Shown piece after piece: positions 36,712 to 45,606 of a stretch of DNA of 64,000 nucleotides. The notes beneath the pieces were generated by a model. That model was not told the origin of the DNA and did no database searches. It saw only the letters and a list, made by a program, of their open reading frames with translations. Position 1 is the stretch's first letter, and every line of letters starts with the position of its first letter. Source of the DNA: CATQHL01 sp965242895 (GTDB lineage Bacteria; Actinomycetota; Acidimicrobiia; Acidimicrobiales; CATQHL01); assembly GCA_965242895.1 (NCBI GenBank), contig OZ251507.1, positions 310,001 through 374,000 on the forward strand, read 5' to 3'. Made by a program: the position numbers and the translations under genes.

Positions 36712-37791
36712 TCAAGCAAAGGCTGAATTTCGCTCTCCCCGCTCTCCGCCTCCAAACGAGCTACCGCACGACTGCAGTACACCTTCCGCTGCATCGTCCT
36801 CGCAAAGCAGGTTGAGAGTCTCTCTTGAAAGCCCATAAAGGGCGTCTTGAACCAAGTCACGATGAGGCGGGAGCACCCTGACTTTTCCCGCCTCGTCCAG
36901 ATCCAAGAAGATACGACCCTGTGCGGGCACCGAATCGAGCACGGCATGGCTGTGAGTGGTCACGATTATCTGCAGGTTGCGGCGCAGCGCCAGTTGTTGA
37001 AGATGCAGCATGAGCAATCGCTGCACCCAGGGATGAAGGCCAGCTTCCACCTCATCAATGAGCACGAGAGCCCCGTCGAGTTGGGAGATCTCCTGCGAGA
37101 GGCGAAGCAAGGCGCGCTCGCTGGAAGTCATGTGGAGTTCCGAATACTCCGCTCCGCTCTCTTGCGAAGCAACCAGCAAACTCTTGTCGCCGCTGGAGAG
37201 ACCCACGACCTCCGAGTATCGGAAGGAGAGCATCTGATGAGCAAATTCGATCTGAGCGGCCCCCAAAGGATTCTCTTCCGGCTCAGAGCGCAAGCGAGAC
37301 ATGCTCAGCACTCCGCGAACCTCAGCCGGATTGCTGAGGTTGCTGAGCGTCCTCAAATAAATCGGACGTTCCGGCTGCGCGGTATCAGGACGCCCGAAGA
37401 AACTGCGGTTCCAGCCCTTGGTGCGACTCCACCGCATCGACAACCGGCCTTGGGGCGTCGAGTAGTCAAACTCAAAAACGGTTTCGCGCCTTCTGTCACC
37501 GCGTGCCCCCACCTTGGGCCGGTAATCAGGAAACAGGGTTGAAGGCACGAAGTCTCTGACCCCAGCCCCCGGCACCTTATATGCACAAGCAGCAGCGAAG
37601 AGCAACGTGGACTTGCCGCTGGCGTTGACACCCGCAATAACGCTGACCGGATAATCAAACCGCACGCGGATGTCCTCGATGCTTCGGATGCCCTGCAGGT
37701 GGATTTCCGACAGGAAATGGGGCATATGAGGCTTCTTTCCCTGCAGCTGCTCCCAGAGAGACTTCAGGCGTTTCTCGATCAATTTGGACAT
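36712..37791 (-). CDS. AAA/SMC-like ATPase, probably with a disturbed 3' end
   Basis: ABC/SMC-type ATPase of 359 residues as read. Walker A AGVNASGKSTL at about 53-63; an S-rich signature-like region (MTSSERALLRLSQEI); Walker B ALVLIDEVEAGLHP; H-loop THSHAVL. This resembles the AAA_15/AAA_21 ATPases common in defence loci, which usually continue into a TOPRIM-like domain from a CED motif. Here LLCEDDAAEGV is followed by 20 residues of Ser/Gly-rich sequence and a stop. A one-base shift near 36777 would instead give 35 well-composed residues ending KWRSV, with a stop at 36672. Truncation or a frameshift is likely. Function unknown. Confidence 0.75.
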   Translation of the reverse strand: MSKLIEKRLKSLWEQLQGKKPHMPHFLSEIHLQGIRSIEDIRVRFDYPVSVIAGVNASGKSTLLFAAACAYKVPGAGVRDFVPSTLFPDYRPKVGARGDRRRETVFEFDYSTPQGRLSMRWSRTKGWNRSFFGRPDTAQPERPIYLRTLSNLSNPAEVRGVLSMSRLRSEPEENPLGAAQIEFAHQMLSFRYSEVVGLSSGDKSLLVASQESGAEYSELHMTSSERALLRLSQEISQLDGALVLIDEVEAGLHPWVQRLLMLHLQQLALRRNLQIIVTTHSHAVLDSVPAQGRIFLDLDEAGKVRVLPPHRDLVQDALYGLSRETLNLLCEDDAAEGVLQSCGSSFGGGERGERNSAFA

Positions 37792-37885
37792 GAACTCAGT
37801 CCCTTCTTCGGTCGCGCCGACCCACGATCTAGCACGTCTACAGAATAGACGAAGCGGTAGTTAAGAGACGATCAGTAAAGGAACT

Positions 37886-38623
37886 TCAGTAGCGCCAGTC
37901 CGCATGCGCCAGAGGCGCTCGGTTGAGTTCATCTCTATACCGACGCCATTGTGGCATTGCGCCATCCAATAGTTCATGAAATCGATCATTGTGGCGACGC
38001 TCCAGGAAGTGAACCATCTCATGCACGAGGATGTACTCCAAACAAGAAGTGGGCTTCTGCGCCAGTTCAAGATTCAGCCAGATACGTGACGCACCGGTAT
38101 TTGCCGAACCCCAAAGAGTCTTCATCCTCTTGATCCTCAAGTCTCTGACGGTTACGCCAACCTTGGGTGACCACTTGACAAGCAGCCCCGGCAGGAGACT
38201 GCGGAGTCGGCAGCGGTACCACTCATACAAGATCGCTTCACGCCTGTCTCTTGTGACACCAGGGCGAACCTGCATCTGCATCTTCGTCTTATTGAGTAAA
38301 CGAACGACGGGCGACCCGCTGCACTCAATCACATCAAGGCGATACCGTCTTCCCTCAAAATAGTGACTCTCTCCGGTCACAAATTCTCGTTTAGTTAGCC
38401 GTCCCTGCTGCTCAAACTCTCTCTGTTTCTGCTTGATCCAACCTAGACGGGCAATCACGGCCATCCGCACCGCCTCCTCGCTCAGATGGCTCGGTGCGGC
38501 CATTCTCACACGCCCGCCCGGCGGATAGACGCCCAAGTGCAGGTTCTTGATGTTCTTGCGAACGATCTCCAGCGTTACGCCCCCGACTTCAATACTTCGT
38601 CGTTCTATGACCATGCCATGCAT
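37886..38623 (-). CDS. YgjP-like (DUF45) metallopeptidase linked to hsdR
   Basis: 245-residue YgjP-family protein with GVTLEIVRKNIKNLHLGVYP at the N terminus, LWGSANTGASRIWLNL, and the zinc site HEMVH at 201-205 with His211. The WGSC of the family reads WGSA here. Its ATG overlaps the hsdR stop (TGATG), so it is translated with the restriction operon. Such genes are a recurrent fourth member of type I R-M loci, but their job is unknown. Composition matches the AT-richer hsd genes rather than the first YgjP copy. Confidence 0.88.
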   Translation of the reverse strand: MHGMVIERRSIEVGGVTLEIVRKNIKNLHLGVYPPGGRVRMAAPSHLSEEAVRMAVIARLGWIKQKQREFEQQGRLTKREFVTGESHYFEGRRYRLDVIECSGSPVVRLLNKTKMQMQVRPGVTRDRREAILYEWYRCRLRSLLPGLLVKWSPKVGVTVRDLRIKRMKTLWGSANTGASRIWLNLELAQKPTSCLEYILVHEMVHFLERRHNDRFHELLDGAMPQWRRYRDELNRAPLAHADWRY

Positions 38624-41600
38624 CAGTAATCGCTTTGTGTTTTGACGATTTCGAATATCCGCTGCGCCAAGTCTTCGTCAAGAATAACTCGCTTTATCTC
38701 GTTACGAATTTCTCTTTCTTTCATGAGATTGCCGCGCCAATCGGCCTTCTTGACTCTACGTACAGCAAAATCTATTGCTTGTGCTGCTGCCGAGGCAATA
38801 TTATTCACACCTTCATCCGCCAACTTCACTAGTTTATTCAACCCTGATATGTCCCGCAAATTATCGTAAAGAACCTTGCTGGTTATGTTACGTAGAGAAG
38901 ACGGATATTCGTCCATCTCCTGTTGTTGAACCTTCTGCGCCAACTCGACTATTTCATTAAGGTAATTTCTGTAATCAATCTTCTCCTGCCTTCGCTGCAC
39001 AATGAGATCATCCAACAAAATCGACATCTTCTCATAGTACCTAGGATTAACAGGCGACTTGTCAACGATGATCCGTCTTACATTATTTTCAATGGTCTCA
39101 GCAACTGCATCCTGACTGCCGCGCATACCTTCTGGCAGAGTATCAAGTATCCTTTCTCCCTTATCAACTAGCAACTGCACAAGTGACAGATCATCAAACT
39201 GAGACAACTTTTCGCTCTCCTCAGCCCTGATATAGTTGTCAAGCAGATGTCTCATAGAAGGCTCAAACATCTTCATGTCTATGTAGTCACCACTGGCCAA
39301 CCTGATTTCTTGACGAACTTTTTCGTAATGATCAACCTCTTCTCTAATCTTCTGAGTTTCCGCCTCCGAATATCCTGCATCACGCATTTCATTTGCCAAG
39401 TCTACATATGCTCGAACGAGTTCACCTACCAGCCTATAAAGCCCAATTCGTTTGGGTTCATTGTTCTTGAGTTGCTCGATATTGCCACTATCGACGGCGC
39501 AAAAATAGCGCAAATAATCAGAGGTAGCGTAAGGGGGAGACACAGGTTCACATAGAGCTTTGACAGCATCAAGCGCTTGATCTAGACGCCCACGACCCAA
39601 TTCCAGCCTGTTTCTCAACAGACCTTCAATATCCGCCTTGTCGTATCCATCAAATGCTTCTCCCGTATAGTCTTTGACCGACTTTTCTAACGACCGAAAC
39701 AAGTCCTTGTAATCAATTATATAACCGTATTGCTTGTCTTCTCGATCTAGACGATTGACTCGACAGATTGCTTGGAATAAGCCATGATCTCTCATCTGTT
39801 TGTCTATGTAGAGGTATGTGGCAGGCGGAGCGTCGAAGCCCGTTAAAAGCTTATCGACCACTATTATAAGTTTCATTTGTCCAGGAAATTCAATAAAACG
39901 CTTTTTTACCTCTTTTTCGTACTGAACAAACTTGCAAACCGCAGTCTCTTCAGGCTCGTCGAAATGCTCTGCCAGCATTTTACGATAGACGGAGTACTTG
40001 AGAATTTTGTCCGTGTGACCTTCTCCGCTTTCTTCACCCTTGATATCAGAATCGCTCGGCCTGTATGATGTGACTACACCGCACTTGCCCTTTAAGTCAG
40101 TGTTCTCTAAAATCTCAAAGATACTGCAGGCTGAATGAATACTGTCGGATATGAGCAAGGCGTTTCCGCGACCGCTTATCAATCGATCCTTCGTCCCCAT
40201 ATCCATCAAGATATCCGCAACTATCTTCCTTAGCCTATCTCTTGAACTTTGCACCTTTTGCATTGTGGCCCATCGCTCTTTTAGGCGAGCTTTTGCTATG
40301 TCGTTCAGACCTCGTGTTTTGATCTTAAACCATTCATCGACTCTGTCTTGAGAAGTGATGTTCTGGTCGATATCGCGTGCTTCATAACGCAAATCGAGCA
40401 CTGCTCCATCCCTTACTGCCTCGTCGTACTTATACGTGTGAATGTAGTTACCAAATGTTGCGAGGCTGTTGCGCTTATCCGCCTTCAGCAGAGGAGTTCC
40501 CGTAAATCCAAAGAAAACCGATCCTTCTAGAAGAGATTTCATCGCACGGTGCAACTTGCCAGACTGGGTACGGTGGCACTCGTCTATGAAAACAAAAAGC
40601 TCTCCTTTAGGCCGAAAATTTCTTGGACGACTCAACTTGAGTTCTTCCAAGTAGGTACCGACGTCCCCTTCTTCCGACGCCCCGAACTTGTGAATCAACG
40701 AGCAGATCAACCAGTTCTCATTCGAATTGAGCAAACGCATCAGATCGGCCCCGCTAGTCGATCGACATATCTTTTCACTGACGCCTTCGAAGACCTTTTC
40801 GATCTGCTCATCAAGCTCGGTCCTATCGGTGAGTATGAGAACGCGTCCGTCGGTCACGTGCTCACGTATCCACTTAGCCAACCAGACCATCGTAAGACTC
40901 TTGCCACTCCCCTGGGTGTGCCAGATGATGCCACCTTCGCGCTCATTTACACGCTCCTGAGCGGCTTTCACCCCGAAGTACTGATTATGGCGACAGATTT
41001 TTTTAACACCCGAATCAAAGACAATGAAATCATGCACGATTTCCAACAGCCTCTCCCTATTGCAAAGTCGATCGAGGTCGCCAAGAAGAACGTTATCTCC
41101 TGCCAACGGATGGATCCCCGCCTCCTTCCAGCGCAGCCAGTTCTTTTCAGATGTCCCGATCACCCCGTATCGCAGCCCTTCGCTTTCGTTAGCGGCCATC
41201 AACAACTGCACGGTGCTGAAAAACTCCTCAATGTATTCCCGCTTCTGGCTGTCAAGATTCTGGCGAATGCCTTCAGCCACCGACACGGTTGAACGCTTAA
41301 GTTCCAAAACAGCCATTGCAATGCCATTGATGTAAAGAACGATGTCCAGACGTTTGGTCTTCCGACCCATAACAGACACTTCATCCGCAATAGCGAAGTG
41401 ATTGTTCCCCGGATCATTCCAGTCAACAAGCCAAACGGTTTCTGTTTTCTCTCCGACCGCTGGTTGCACCTTCACGCCATAGCGGAGCAAGCCGTAAACC
41501 GCGCGGTTGGCCTCATATAGGGTTTTGCTACCTCCTAACTCAGCGTTTCTACGTAATTCAAACAAAACCTTCCCAATAATTTCTGCCCCATGCCCACGTG

Positions 41601-41751
41601 CTCCCAGCCACTTCCTCAGAGTCTTTTTGTCAATACAGCTATTCGCAAGATGCCTGCTTCCAGGCTCGAAATAGCTATAGCCAAGAGTATCCCGAAAAAA
41701 CTCCAGTACGCGTCTCTGTGTGAGAACCTCTCGGTCTCCGACTGTGTTAAT
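38623..41751 (-). CDS. hsdR: Type I restriction enzyme R subunit (HsdR), probable AUU start
   Basis: Motor and nuclease subunit. The nuclease region has RLDIVLYINGIAMAVLELK (Asp136, Glu151-Lys153 region in my numbering). The SF2 translocase has WHTQGSGKSLT at about 279, FIDECHR at about 390 and GFTGTPLL. A conventional start (TTG at 41565) would cut off about 62 residues. Upstream of it the same frame reads NTVGDREVLTQRRVLEFFRD, then LGYSYFEPG and RKWLGARGHGAEIIGKVLFE. This matches the usual HsdR N terminus (MxTVGQ..R...R...LFRD.LGY.Y). The position of Met is an ATT at 41751, 7 nt after AAGGAG. 1042 residues from there. Confidence 0.95.
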   Translation of the reverse strand: MNTVGDREVLTQRRVLEFFRDTLGYSYFEPGSRHLANSCIDKKTLRKWLGARGHGAEIIGKVLFELRRNAELGGSKTLYEANRAVYGLLRYGVKVQPAVGEKTETVWLVDWNDPGNNHFAIADEVSVMGRKTKRLDIVLYINGIAMAVLELKRSTVSVAEGIRQNLDSQKREYIEEFFSTVQLLMAANESEGLRYGVIGTSEKNWLRWKEAGIHPLAGDNVLLGDLDRLCNRERLLEIVHDFIVFDSGVKKICRHNQYFGVKAAQERVNEREGGIIWHTQGSGKSLTMVWLAKWIREHVTDGRVLILTDRTELDEQIEKVFEGVSEKICRSTSGADLMRLLNSNENWLICSLIHKFGASEEGDVGTYLEELKLSRPRNFRPKGELFVFIDECHRTQSGKLHRAMKSLLEGSVFFGFTGTPLLKADKRNSLATFGNYIHTYKYDEAVRDGAVLDLRYEARDIDQNITSQDRVDEWFKIKTRGLNDIAKARLKERWATMQKVQSSRDRLRKIVADILMDMGTKDRLISGRGNALLISDSIHSACSIFEILENTDLKGKCGVVTSYRPSDSDIKGEESGEGHTDKILKYSVYRKMLAEHFDEPEETAVCKFVQYEKEVKKRFIEFPGQMKLIIVVDKLLTGFDAPPATYLYIDKQMRDHGLFQAICRVNRLDREDKQYGYIIDYKDLFRSLEKSVKDYTGEAFDGYDKADIEGLLRNRLELGRGRLDQALDAVKALCEPVSPPYATSDYLRYFCAVDSGNIEQLKNNEPKRIGLYRLVGELVRAYVDLANEMRDAGYSEAETQKIREEVDHYEKVRQEIRLASGDYIDMKMFEPSMRHLLDNYIRAEESEKLSQFDDLSLVQLLVDKGERILDTLPEGMRGSQDAVAETIENNVRRIIVDKSPVNPRYYEKMSILLDDLIVQRRQEKIDYRNYLNEIVELAQKVQQQEMDEYPSSLRNITSKVLYDNLRDISGLNKLVKLADEGVNNIASAAAQAIDFAVRRVKKADWRGNLMKEREIRNEIKRVILDEDLAQRIFEIVKTQSDY

Positions 41752-41758
41752 AACTACT

Positions 41759-41764
41759 CTCCTT
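41759..41764 (-). promoter_or_regulatory. Perfect Shine-Dalgarno (AAGGAG) for hsdR
   Basis: AAGGAG on the minus strand, 7 nt from the ATT at 41749-41751. It decides the start: in this frame the nearest upstream stop (TAA) is directly before it, and no ATG, GTG or TTG occurs until 41565. Confidence 0.7.
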
Positions 41765-41820
41765 ATTTACTTCTCACTATTAGTTTTAAATTACAGTCTC
41801 AAAAATCAGCTAGCATAAAA

Positions 41821-42975
41821 TTATTGACTAGAAAATTCACTTGCTAGAGAGGAAGCAGCAAATCTCACTTTACCCGTCAATAATTGTTGCATCATACCTA
41901 ACTTAATATCCTGCATTTTCTTACAACGCTGCTCTAGAAGTTCAATTTCGGCATCAAGATCAACTAATAAAGACTGAATTTCATTCTGTTCCACAAGATC
42001 TGGAATACTAATCTTGATATGTTGGTAATCTTGGATATAATGGCTCTTATGGTCAAACACGGGAAAATGGACTAACTGTATACGATTAAAGATATATTTG
42101 AGATTTATTCTAGAATCTCTAGGATAGAGGAACTTGATCGCCGCCGATTTGACTTTAAAAGGCCTGTCGATATATTTAGTCGCTGTAGTAAAATCGTCAA
42201 AAATTATCGCAGGCACATTCTTGCATATCCCAAACTCTTCGTTGGTATAACCTAGAATAAAAGTTTTATTTGCAGTCAATACTGGAATATCACCTCTATC
42301 CAGATACTCGGTATTCTTTACTATATAGGAATCAGGCCGATCGTAAACCAAATATTTACTTAGAGACCCGGTCTCCCAATTCTTGATATAACCAGGCAGC
42401 CGCATTTTGCCAGTAAAAAGTTGCTGCATTACTGCTAGCTTAATCACTTTCTTTTTTGCTATCAAAAGAGTCAAAGCATCAACATAATGATCAACATCTA
42501 ACAATATTTCTGCTATGGCTTTCTGCTCTTCTAGCTGAGGGACCGGAATCAACAAAGGTGAAATATCTTTTGCATATACATGTGGCTGTGCTCCCCCAGT
42601 TTGCAAATCATAGATTTCCGATTGCCTGTAAGACAATTGATAATAGATATATTCGATACAATAATTTATATTTTCACTAATTGTTAAGCAATCTGAAGCA
42701 AAAATAGGCTCATTCCATATTGCAACATAACCAGCGTTTTTTCCTGAGGCACTTACTGTGATCGTCTTCCCACCACGGTTGGCTGTGTCATGATAATATG
42801 CCGGTTTTACACCCCCTGCCACTACTGGAATATTTCCAATCTGTATGTCAGTCTCTGTAATAATTTCACCTTTTTGTATTTTTAAAATAGCATCCAGCCG
42901 CTTTGTTGTCCATCCTTCGCTAGATTTTTCACTAACAATAGTCCCAATGGCCTTTTCTGTTGTGCTACTCCCCAT
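41821..42975 (-). CDS. hsdS: Type I restriction-modification specificity subunit (HsdS)
   Basis: DNA-recognition subunit. 384 residues with the expected two half-subunits: each has a variable target-recognition domain followed by a conserved helix. The first ends LPQLEEQKAIAEIL-like (VPQLEEQKAIAEILLDVD) and KLAVMQQLFTGKMRL (about 180-194). The second has LVEQNEIQSLLVDLDAEI and KLGMMQQLLTGKVRF (about 358-372). The two TRDs are unlike each other, implying a bipartite asymmetric site that cannot be read from sequence. ATG at 42975 overlaps the hsdM stop by 11 nt. AT-rich. Confidence 0.95.
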   Translation of the reverse strand: MGSSTTEKAIGTIVSEKSSEGWTTKRLDAILKIQKGEIITETDIQIGNIPVVAGGVKPAYYHDTANRGGKTITVSASGKNAGYVAIWNEPIFASDCLTISENINYCIEYIYYQLSYRQSEIYDLQTGGAQPHVYAKDISPLLIPVPQLEEQKAIAEILLDVDHYVDALTLLIAKKKVIKLAVMQQLFTGKMRLPGYIKNWETGSLSKYLVYDRPDSYIVKNTEYLDRGDIPVLTANKTFILGYTNEEFGICKNVPAIIFDDFTTATKYIDRPFKVKSAAIKFLYPRDSRINLKYIFNRIQLVHFPVFDHKSHYIQDYQHIKISIPDLVEQNEIQSLLVDLDAEIELLEQRCKKMQDIKLGMMQQLLTGKVRFAASSLASEFSSQ

Positions 42976-45454
42976 CTCGTTTCCTTTCTCCAGAAATCAT
43001 ATCTGCTCCAACCATATCGCCAATATGCTTCTTAACTTTCACACTTAGATCCTCCAACTCGCGCTCGAGCACGAATAGTGGCTTAATATAACGTTCTTGC
43101 AACTTCCTAACACTCGATGTCAACTTCTGAAGCAAATGTTTTATCTCCTCAGTAATTTCAGTTCTAATAGATGTTAACCACTTGTTATCTACCACTAAAA
43201 ACTTTACTTCTAGTGCACTAAGATATTCATACATATTCAGTGTTTGCTCCTCCAAGTTCGCTCGAAACTTTTTGGCAATCCTGCCTGCCTCAGACAAATT
43301 TTCTATTTCTAGTCTGCAGCGTGTTAAAATCCTTAGCTCTTCTCGATCTACCTTATGATCCTGAACCACTTTAAGCCTTTCTTTCAGGAGTTTTCGAACA
43401 ACTTTCCCTTTTTCATCTACTATCTTCTCCAGAATTCCTCCTTCACAACTATGTTCGGCAACAAATTCATTCAATTGAATATCCAAATCCTCTTTTCTTA
43501 ATTCCAGTTTCTCAACTTCAGCTAGCTCTTCACTAAAATACTGATCAAACATTAACTTTGGAGGTATCAAGTCCATCTTGTAATTCTTTTTCTTGACTCT
43601 CAGATCGGAGGGTTCCGGCAGATTCGTTTTAGTTTCCTCTATATCACGAGGTCTAGCCGCTTCCTTCCAGCCGTCGGTCATAATAAGGTAGACATCATCC
43701 TGCATAACATCTCTCCAATAATCCATAAATATTTGGTATATGTCGTAATTATCTAAAATTGGCAAGTCTGCAAAACGCTCTAAAAGATCTTCCGACAGGG
43801 TATGAATTAACTCGGCGGGGCTGTCGCCGACTGTTAGATCATATAGACGATCCCTATGAAGCTTGCTCCAACTTTCAAATACTCTCAGAACCTGCTGCCT
43901 GCACCTTTCGAGCTCCTCGTGCTCAAGAATAATATCCTTAACTTGATGAAGCTCAACTTGGATATCGCTATAGCCTGGACGAACGTTGTCGCAAAATAAG
44001 ACCTGTCTTAAAGATGGAAAAACTTCCCAATACTCGCTCAAAGCATCGATATCGCTGTTGGGAATACCGCCGTTCAGGTGTGCATCGAGATCGTGCAGAT
44101 CTTCCGGATCTCTGGATTCGATATAACGCGAGATGTTCAACTTATAAACATTTTTCGGGTTAGAAATTTCAGATAACGGCACCAAGCGAGAGTATCCCGC
44201 TATCTCACTTCGCTTGTTAAAAACATCCACGATCCGGTGTATATCCTGTTCACGGAGGCGGTTCTTATTCCCATCTTTACGAAAGCCTTTGCTGGCATCT
44301 ATAATAAAAACGCCCTTACGAGTAGGAGCCTCCTCTTTGTCAATCACCAAGATGCAGGCTGAGATGCTGGTGCCATAAAAAAGGTTGCTAGGAAGGCCAA
44401 TTACACCTTTGATAAGGCCGCGCTCTAGAAGATTCCTACGAATCTGGGCCTCCTTGTTGCCGCGAAACAGCACACCGTGCGGCAGCACGATCGCTCCTTT
44501 GCCATTGCTCTTCAAGGATTTGATGAAATGCAGCAAGAAGGCGTAGTCTCCATTCTTTGCCGGGGGTACGCCATAATCGAACCGTTCAAATCGGTCGTTT
44601 TCAGGATCGAGACCGTGAGACCATGACTTGCTCGTGAACGGAGGATTGGCAACAGCAAAGTCAAAACGCTTGAGATCTCTGCCATTTTCGTCGGTGAATT
44701 GTGGTGAGGACAGTGTATTGCCCTGCTTCAACTCGGCAGTTGGCTGGCCATGCAAAATCATGTTCATCCGAGCCAGCGACCAGGTGGCGTTGTCCATTTC
44801 CTGACCGTAGATGCTGATTTGGCCAGCCTCTTCTGCCACCTTGATCAGAAGAGATCCGGAACCGCACGTGGGATCGTAAACGGTCCTGTCAGACCTGGCA
44901 GTTAAGGGGGGGGGGGGGGGGGGGGGGATACCAATAACTTTGGCCATTACACTCGAAACCTCGGATGGCGTGTAAAACTGCCCCTTGCTCCTGCCAGACT
45001 CTGTGGCAAAGTGCATCATCAGATACTCGTAGGCGTCGCCGAGAAGATCGTCTCCGCCGGCACGGTTGGTACTGAAATCCAGATCTTGGAAAATTCCAAT
45101 CAAACTAGTGAGACGATCTTGCATCTCCTTACCTCTACCTAGTTTGCTCTCATCATTAAAATCGGCCTGGTCGATCACACCCTTGAGATCGTTACATTCG
45201 GCTAGGCGCCCGATGATCTTGTTGATCTTGTCGCCGATCTCCTTGTCGCCCTTCAAATTGACCATGTCGCCAAAGCTCCCACCTGGAGGTACCTCGATGA
45301 GCGAGGCTGTGCTGTTTTGCGCCTTGTCGGAGACATATTTCATGAACAGAAGCGTGAGAATGTAGTCTTTGTACTGCGAAGCGTCCATGCCACCGCGAAG
45401 TTCGTTGCAGCTTTGCCACAAGGATGCGTATATCTGGGATTTCTTCAGAGCCAT
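42965..45454 (-). CDS. hsdM: Type I restriction-modification methyltransferase subunit (HsdM) with an internal C22 tract
   Basis: N6-adenine methyltransferase subunit, 829 residues. N-terminal helical domain, SAM motif I DPTCGSGSLL at 194-203, catalytic NPPF at 270-273 and a long C-terminal coiled-coil region (about 650-829) that docks HsdS. Between AKVIGI and the SAM motif lie seven prolines (177-183), encoded by a run of 22 C. As written the frame is intact. With 21 C the next codons are CCT TAA; with 23 C they are CTT AAC TGC CAG GTC TGA. ATG at 45454 without an obvious Shine-Dalgarno sequence. Order hsdM-hsdS-hsdR-ygjP. Confidence 0.95.
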   Translation of the reverse strand: MALKKSQIYASLWQSCNELRGGMDASQYKDYILTLLFMKYVSDKAQNSTASLIEVPPGGSFGDMVNLKGDKEIGDKINKIIGRLAECNDLKGVIDQADFNDESKLGRGKEMQDRLTSLIGIFQDLDFSTNRAGGDDLLGDAYEYLMMHFATESGRSKGQFYTPSEVSSVMAKVIGIPPPPPPPLTARSDRTVYDPTCGSGSLLIKVAEEAGQISIYGQEMDNATWSLARMNMILHGQPTAELKQGNTLSSPQFTDENGRDLKRFDFAVANPPFTSKSWSHGLDPENDRFERFDYGVPPAKNGDYAFLLHFIKSLKSNGKGAIVLPHGVLFRGNKEAQIRRNLLERGLIKGVIGLPSNLFYGTSISACILVIDKEEAPTRKGVFIIDASKGFRKDGNKNRLREQDIHRIVDVFNKRSEIAGYSRLVPLSEISNPKNVYKLNISRYIESRDPEDLHDLDAHLNGGIPNSDIDALSEYWEVFPSLRQVLFCDNVRPGYSDIQVELHQVKDIILEHEELERCRQQVLRVFESWSKLHRDRLYDLTVGDSPAELIHTLSEDLLERFADLPILDNYDIYQIFMDYWRDVMQDDVYLIMTDGWKEAARPRDIEETKTNLPEPSDLRVKKKNYKMDLIPPKLMFDQYFSEELAEVEKLELRKEDLDIQLNEFVAEHSCEGGILEKIVDEKGKVVRKLLKERLKVVQDHKVDREELRILTRCRLEIENLSEAGRIAKKFRANLEEQTLNMYEYLSALEVKFLVVDNKWLTSIRTEITEEIKHLLQKLTSSVRKLQERYIKPLFVLERELEDLSVKVKKHIGDMVGADMISGERKRDGE
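44906..44927. repeat. G22/C22 homopolymer inside hsdM
   Basis: Uninterrupted run of 22 G on the plus strand (C on the coding strand), encoding poly-proline. It is by far the longest homopolymer in the window and lies in the least GC-rich part of it. This is a classic slippage tract; its exact length is also the least reliable part of any assembly. Confidence 0.95.
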
Positions 45455-45488
45455 GGGGATTTAGAGAAGCCGGAACAAATTCCAAAAT

Positions 45489-45550
45489 TGGAAGTTTTAC
45501 CATTTAGATAAGGTTTTTTCTGCTTATTACACATGATACCAAAACTTCCA
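45489..45550 (-). promoter_or_regulatory. 10-bp inverted repeat upstream of hsdM
   Basis: Perfect arms TGGAAGTTTT (45489-45498) and AAAACTTCCA (45541-45550) separated by 42 nt of AT-rich DNA, 35 bp before the hsdM ATG. The enclosed segment has -10-like boxes (TATCAT, TAATAA on the minus strand). It could be a regulator-binding pair around the hsd promoter, or a long stem. Confidence 0.4.
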
Positions 45551-45606
45551 GTTAGCGATACTAATTAAATACCTACTGATCCACTCAGCACGCGGTAGAC
45601 CGGGTG

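Noticed and set aside
41590..41847. Plus-strand 85-codon frame opposite the hsdR N terminus
   Set aside because: The minus strand here encodes the conserved HsdR N terminus, so the plus frame is a shadow.
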